From AB-137-C09 sp964645625 (lineage in GTDB: Bacteria; Pseudomonadota; Zetaproteobacteria; Mariprofundales; Mariprofundaceae): a stretch of DNA of 64,000 bases. A program made the translations under genes and the position numbers. The stretch covers positions 4,839-68,838 of the forward strand of contig CAZYAI010000007.1 in the NCBI GenBank assembly GCA_964645625.1, read 5' to 3'. Shown here in pieces: positions 61,169-64,000 of this stretch (the first letter of the stretch is position 1; each line of letters opens with the position of its first letter). The notes under the pieces are model-generated. The model was not told the origin of the DNA and made no database searches. It was given only the letters and a program-made list of their open reading frames with translations.

Positions 61169-62311
61169 ATGACCAAAGCTAAATTATTGATTGCGGCATC
61201 AGAACATGATGCTGATATGTTGTATGTTTCGGGCATGTTTGTGCCAGACCCTTTTGTTGTCGTGGGGGTGGAATCTGATACGGGCTGCCAGTGGCATGGG
61301 CTTTTTTCCGCCCTTGAAGTCGATCGTGCGCGTAAGGAATCAACGCTGGATCATGTTCATGATATGGCACGTTATTTTGAGCAGGTAAAGGCGCAGCAAT
61401 TGGGGCGAGGTTTGGTTGCCGTGACCATCGCTTTTTTGCGTGAACAGGGTGTTACAACGCTTACTGTGCCAGGTAACTTCCCTTTGATGTATGCCGACAC
61501 GCTGCGTGAACATGGTATCAGCGTGGTTGCAGCGCAAGGTAGTTTATTCCCACAACGCGAGTTAAAGCAAGCGCACGAGATTACCGCTTTGAGCGAAGCT
61601 GAATCGCTTACCCGCCGTGCTATGTGTAAAGCAGAGGATTACCTTGCCGCCTGCTCAATTGGCAAGGATGGCATTTTGCGTCAGCCAAAAAATAACAAAA
61701 AAGTGCGTTCCAAACATGTTCGTCGGGTGATTGAAACATGGCTGATTGGGCATGGTGCTATGCCATCGCATACCATTGTTGCCTGTGGCGAAGAAGGTGC
61801 TGACCCGCATTGCATCGGTCAGGGTTATATTCGGGCGCAACAAACGATTATTATTGATATTTTCCCTCGTTTGCTGGCATCAGGTTATTGGGGTGATATG
61901 ACGCGCACTTACGTCAAAGGCAAAGCACCATCGCGCATCAAAAAATTGTATAATACGGTGCGCGACGGTCAAAAAATCGGGCTTGATATGCTCTGTGACG
62001 GCCGCCCAGCTAAAGCGATTCATGGCGCGATTCAACAACACTTCGAACAACAGGGTTACACCACAGGTGTGCAAGATGGCAAACAATGTGGCTTCTTCCA
62101 CGGCACAGGGCATGGTGTGGGTTTGGATATTCACGAATCACCACGCATTTCGATATGTGATGGCATATTACAAAAAGGGCAGGTCGTGACGGTAGAGCCA
62201 GGTTTGTATTACCCCGGCTTGGGCGGTGTGCGTTTGGAAGACCTCACGCTAATTACCGCAAACGGTCACCGTAATCTGACGAATCACCCATGTGAGTTGG
62301 AAATCGCCTGA
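61169..62311 (+). CDS. M24 family Xaa-Pro-type aminopeptidase
   Basis: 380 aa. Creatinase-like N-terminal domain, then the pita-bread fold: metal ligands in IIIDIFPRLLASGYWGDMTRTY (Asp, Asp), FHGTGHGVGLDIHESPRI (His), VTVEPGLYY (Glu) and VRLEDLTLI (Glu). Cleaves peptides at Xaa-Pro bonds; exact specificity unknown. Last gene of the yhbY strand; repeats follow. Confidence 0.88.
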   Translation: MTKAKLLIAASEHDADMLYVSGMFVPDPFVVVGVESDTGCQWHGLFSALEVDRARKESTLDHVHDMARYFEQVKAQQLGRGLVAVTIAFLREQGVTTLTVPGNFPLMYADTLREHGISVVAAQGSLFPQRELKQAHEITALSEAESLTRRAMCKAEDYLAACSIGKDGILRQPKNNKKVRSKHVRRVIETWLIGHGAMPSHTIVACGEEGADPHCIGQGYIRAQQTIIIDIFPRLLASGYWGDMTRTYVKGKAPSRIKKLYNTVRDGQKIGLDMLCDGRPAKAIHGAIQQHFEQQGYTTGVQDGKQCGFFHGTGHGVGLDIHESPRISICDGILQKGQVVTVEPGLYYPGLGGVRLEDLTLITANGHRNLTNHPCELEIA

Positions 62312-62372
62312 TGGTTTGAATGTGTTATCCGCAGATGTGCGCAGATAAACAAAGGATTGGCGTAAATAACAT

Positions 62373-62447
62373 GAACCACGAAAGGCACGAAAGACACGAA
62401 CAATAAGAAGTATCTTCTTTCGTGCTTTTGGTGTTTTTCGTGGTGAA
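62373..62447. repeat. Long imperfect hairpin repeat
   Basis: Left arm ACCACGAAAGGCACGAAAG and right arm CTTTTGGTGTTTTTCGTGGT pair over about 30 positions. This hairpin family (CACGAAAGACACGAA) is a frequent intergenic element in environmental bacteria. No T run right after, so not a plain terminator. Confidence 0.65.
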
Positions 62448-62479
62448 TAAGGCATCCTTCAACCATCGTGAAAAATCCA

Positions 62480-62512
62480 CGTAGGTTGGGTTGAGGCACG
62501 AAACCCAACAAA
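62480..62512. repeat. Copy of the GTAGGTTGGGTTGAGG repeat
   Basis: GTAGGTTGGGTTGAGGCACG followed by AAACCCAAC; matches the inner arms of the element at 322-512. Direct orientation. Confidence 0.7.
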
Positions 62513-62518
62513 GGCATA

Positions 62519-63015
62519 AAGCTTGCGTCCGTTCACCCCGTCATGCCGCGCTTGATGCGGCATCCAGTCTTGCGTCCGTTCACTGGATTGCGGATCAAGT
62601 CCGCAATGACGTAGTTTCCTTCGGTCATACTGCACTTGATGCAGTATCCAGCCTTGCGTCCCTTCTCTCCGTCATGCCGCACTCGATGCGGTATTGCGGA
62701 TCAAGTCCGCAATGACGTGGTTTTCTTTGGTCATACTGCACTTGATGCAGTATCCAGTCTTGCGTCTGTTCACTGGATTGCGGATCAAGTCCGCAATGAC
62801 GTAGTTTCCTTCGGTCATGCCGCACTTGATGCGGCATCCAGTCTTGCGTCCGTTCACTCCATCATGTCGCGCTTGATGCGGTATTGTGGATCGAGTTCGC
62901 AATGACGTAGTTTCCTTCGGTCATACTGCACTTGATGCAGTATCCAGTCTTGCGTCCGTTCACTCCATCATGTCGCACTTGATGCGGTATTGTGGATCGA
63001 GTCCGCAATGACGAG
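62519..63015. repeat. Tandem array of palindromic repeats
   Basis: About 5.5 units of roughly 85-105 bp. Each has CTTGCGTCCGTTCACT, then one or both of two palindromes: ATGCCGCACTTGATGCGGCA-type and ATTGCGGATCAAGTCCGCAA-type, and often GTAGTTTCCTTCGG. Stems change in both arms together (see findings). No coding potential and no spacers of constant length, so not CRISPR. Confidence 0.85.
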
Positions 63016-63103
63016 GGGTTCCTTGCTTATACCGTTGTGATGCGGCAACCTGTTTTCAGGTGGACGTTTTCCTCTTTTGGGTATATTTTGCACCCGTGAG
63101 GGA

Positions 63104-64000
63104 ATGATTGTGTGTAGAGAACATCGTTTTACCGTGTGGGGTGGCGTAGCGGGACTGGCTTATTGGGTGTTGGAGTCGATGCTCCATGCTTGGTTTTGGG
63201 GTGATGGTTCATTGGCTGTAACGCTGCTGGCTGAATATGACCCGAATGAACTGTTTATGCGCTTGCTTATTGTTGTGTTGCTCATTGCCCTAGGTCGCGC
63301 TGCTGATCGGCAACATGAACGCTTGCAAGATTTGTTGCAGCAACAACAGCGTACCAATGAGTTGTTGCAGTTTTTGTCGCATTTAAATCAACATGTGCAA
63401 CGGCAAACAGAACCAACGATGCTGTATAATTCAGCGTGCCATGCGGCGATTGAATATGGACGCTTTGATGCTGCTGCTATTGTGTTGGATGTCGAAGGCA
63501 TGCTGACTTTGCAAGCTATGACCAGTCAACCACCAGAAATGGAGCAAGATGTTGCCAGCTTTGAGCAGAAGTTGGCAGTTTGTGCGGTTCATCGTGGGCT
63601 GTTTGAGACGGCAGCAAGTCGTATTATTCGTATTCACGACTGCGCCCGTTGCGGTATTCCGTGGTACCGCTATTACCCTGATGCTCAAGTGATGTTGCTG
63701 CCGTTGTTTTGCCGAGGTCGCGTGGTTGGCGTGTTGGATGTGCTTTCAACGCGAGCGCATGGTTTCAGTGAAGCTGAAATGTCGTTGTTAAAAGAGGCTG
63801 CCGATGATATTTCGGTGTTGTTGAGTCAATTTGAACTGGAACGTTTACGGCAACAGTCCTTAGCCAAGCTGGAAAATAATCGCCATGAGTTTCAATGGTT
63901 GTTGAATTCAACGTCGGAAGGTATTTTGGGTGTTGATGATAAAGGCTGCTGTTGCTTTGTTAATCATAGCGCGTTGAACCTTTTGGGTTATGAGCATGAT
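63104..64000 (+). CDS. Sensor protein with GAF and PAS domains (partial)
   Basis: 299 residues, open at the window end. ATG 63104 (GAGG close before it) or GTG 63110. An N-terminal hydrophobic region (about 10-30, 43-68) suggests one or two membrane helices, followed by a Gln-rich coil (RLQDLLQQQQRTNELLQFL), a GAF domain (about 100-240) with IHDCARCGIPWYRYYPDAQV and LPLFCRGRVVGVLDV, and the start of a PAS domain (FQWLLNSTSEGILGVDD). Probably a histidine kinase or diguanylate cyclase; the output domain is outside the window. Confidence 0.82.
   Translation, partial: MIVCREHRFTVWGGVAGLAYWVLESMLHAWFWGDGSLAVTLLAEYDPNELFMRLLIVVLLIALGRAADRQHERLQDLLQQQQRTNELLQFLSHLNQHVQRQTEPTMLYNSACHAAIEYGRFDAAAIVLDVEGMLTLQAMTSQPPEMEQDVASFEQKLAVCAVHRGLFETAASRIIRIHDCARCGIPWYRYYPDAQVMLLPLFCRGRVVGVLDVLSTRAHGFSEAEMSLLKEAADDISVLLSQFELERLRQQSLAKLENNRHEFQWLLNSTSEGILGVDDKGCCCFVNHSALNLLGYEHD

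Noticed and set aside
62519..63015. Possible CRISPR array
   Set aside because: Repeats are palindromic, unequal in length and nearly contiguous, with no constant unique spacers and no cas genes.

Overview
The window looks like chromosomal DNA of an aerobic, Gram-negative proteobacterium of moderate GC. It has a complete cytochrome bc1 (petABC), a divergent cbb3-type oxidase cluster, several extra c-type cytochromes, and outer-membrane maintenance genes (bamD, pal, cpoB, mlaA, kdsB). CbbY and ribulose-phosphate 3-epimerase next to respiratory genes hint at a Calvin-cycle chemolithoautotroph. The overall flavour would suit a Zetaproteobacterium-like iron oxidiser, but no marker here proves that (inference, low to moderate confidence).

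Layout. 1-535: repeat debris with nested inverted repeats and a MITE-like unit. 539-8202 (all minus): a large respiratory block. From its promoter side it reads: small membrane protein, 35-aa membrane peptide, CcoN, CcoO, a haem-free CcoP-like protein, a 44-aa CcoQ-like peptide and a terminator. Beyond a repeat island come a secreted membrane protein, a CcoS-like protein, and a five-gene set (membrane cytochrome c, membrane protein, anchored SUMF1-like protein, two small membrane proteins). 8404-13916 (minus): clpS-clpA-DUF6868-rnd-unknown-xth. 13975-23531: cbbY, M20 amidohydrolase, bamD (minus), uracil-DNA glycosylase, nucleotidase, DUF2145, lytic transglycosylase, pal, cpoB, queE, queC, dihaem peroxidase. 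23634-23936: two tRNAs. 24005-28686: secreted protein, DUF1573-cytochrome fusion, rpe, petABC. 28838-34954: spermidine synthase-like/TPR giant, APH-ATPase fusion, tadA, and a low-complexity secreted protein broken by a 100-N assembly gap. 35491-42169: serA-hisZ-purA, aspS, thioredoxin-like protein. 42241-52428: two exported proteins, mlaA, M50 protease, sdhCDAB, lipoproteins, quinone reductase-like enzyme, kdsB. 52592-56379: sigma-54 promoter and an ammonium-transporter/hybrid-kinase fusion carrying a frameshift. 56386-57045: decayed insertion sequence with recognisable ends. 57235-62311: cytochrome c, mutM, a small unknown, yhbY, bolA, yihY, M24 peptidase. 62373-63015: hairpin and palindromic repeat array. 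63104-64000: start of a GAF/PAS sensor protein that runs off the window.

How it fits together. SdhCDAB feeds the quinone pool, bc1 passes electrons to c-type cytochromes, and the cbb3-type oxidase ends the chain. The oxidase is the most unusual part. Its CcoP-like subunit has no haem motif, CcoO has a long insertion before its haem site, and the neighbouring five-gene set supplies a separate membrane-anchored cytochrome c that could replace the missing haem domain. The other notable items are the amt-kinase fusion under a sigma-54 promoter with a structured leader, a repeat family whose arms show compensatory changes, and the sequence gap in the Ser/Asp/Lys/Gly-repeat protein.
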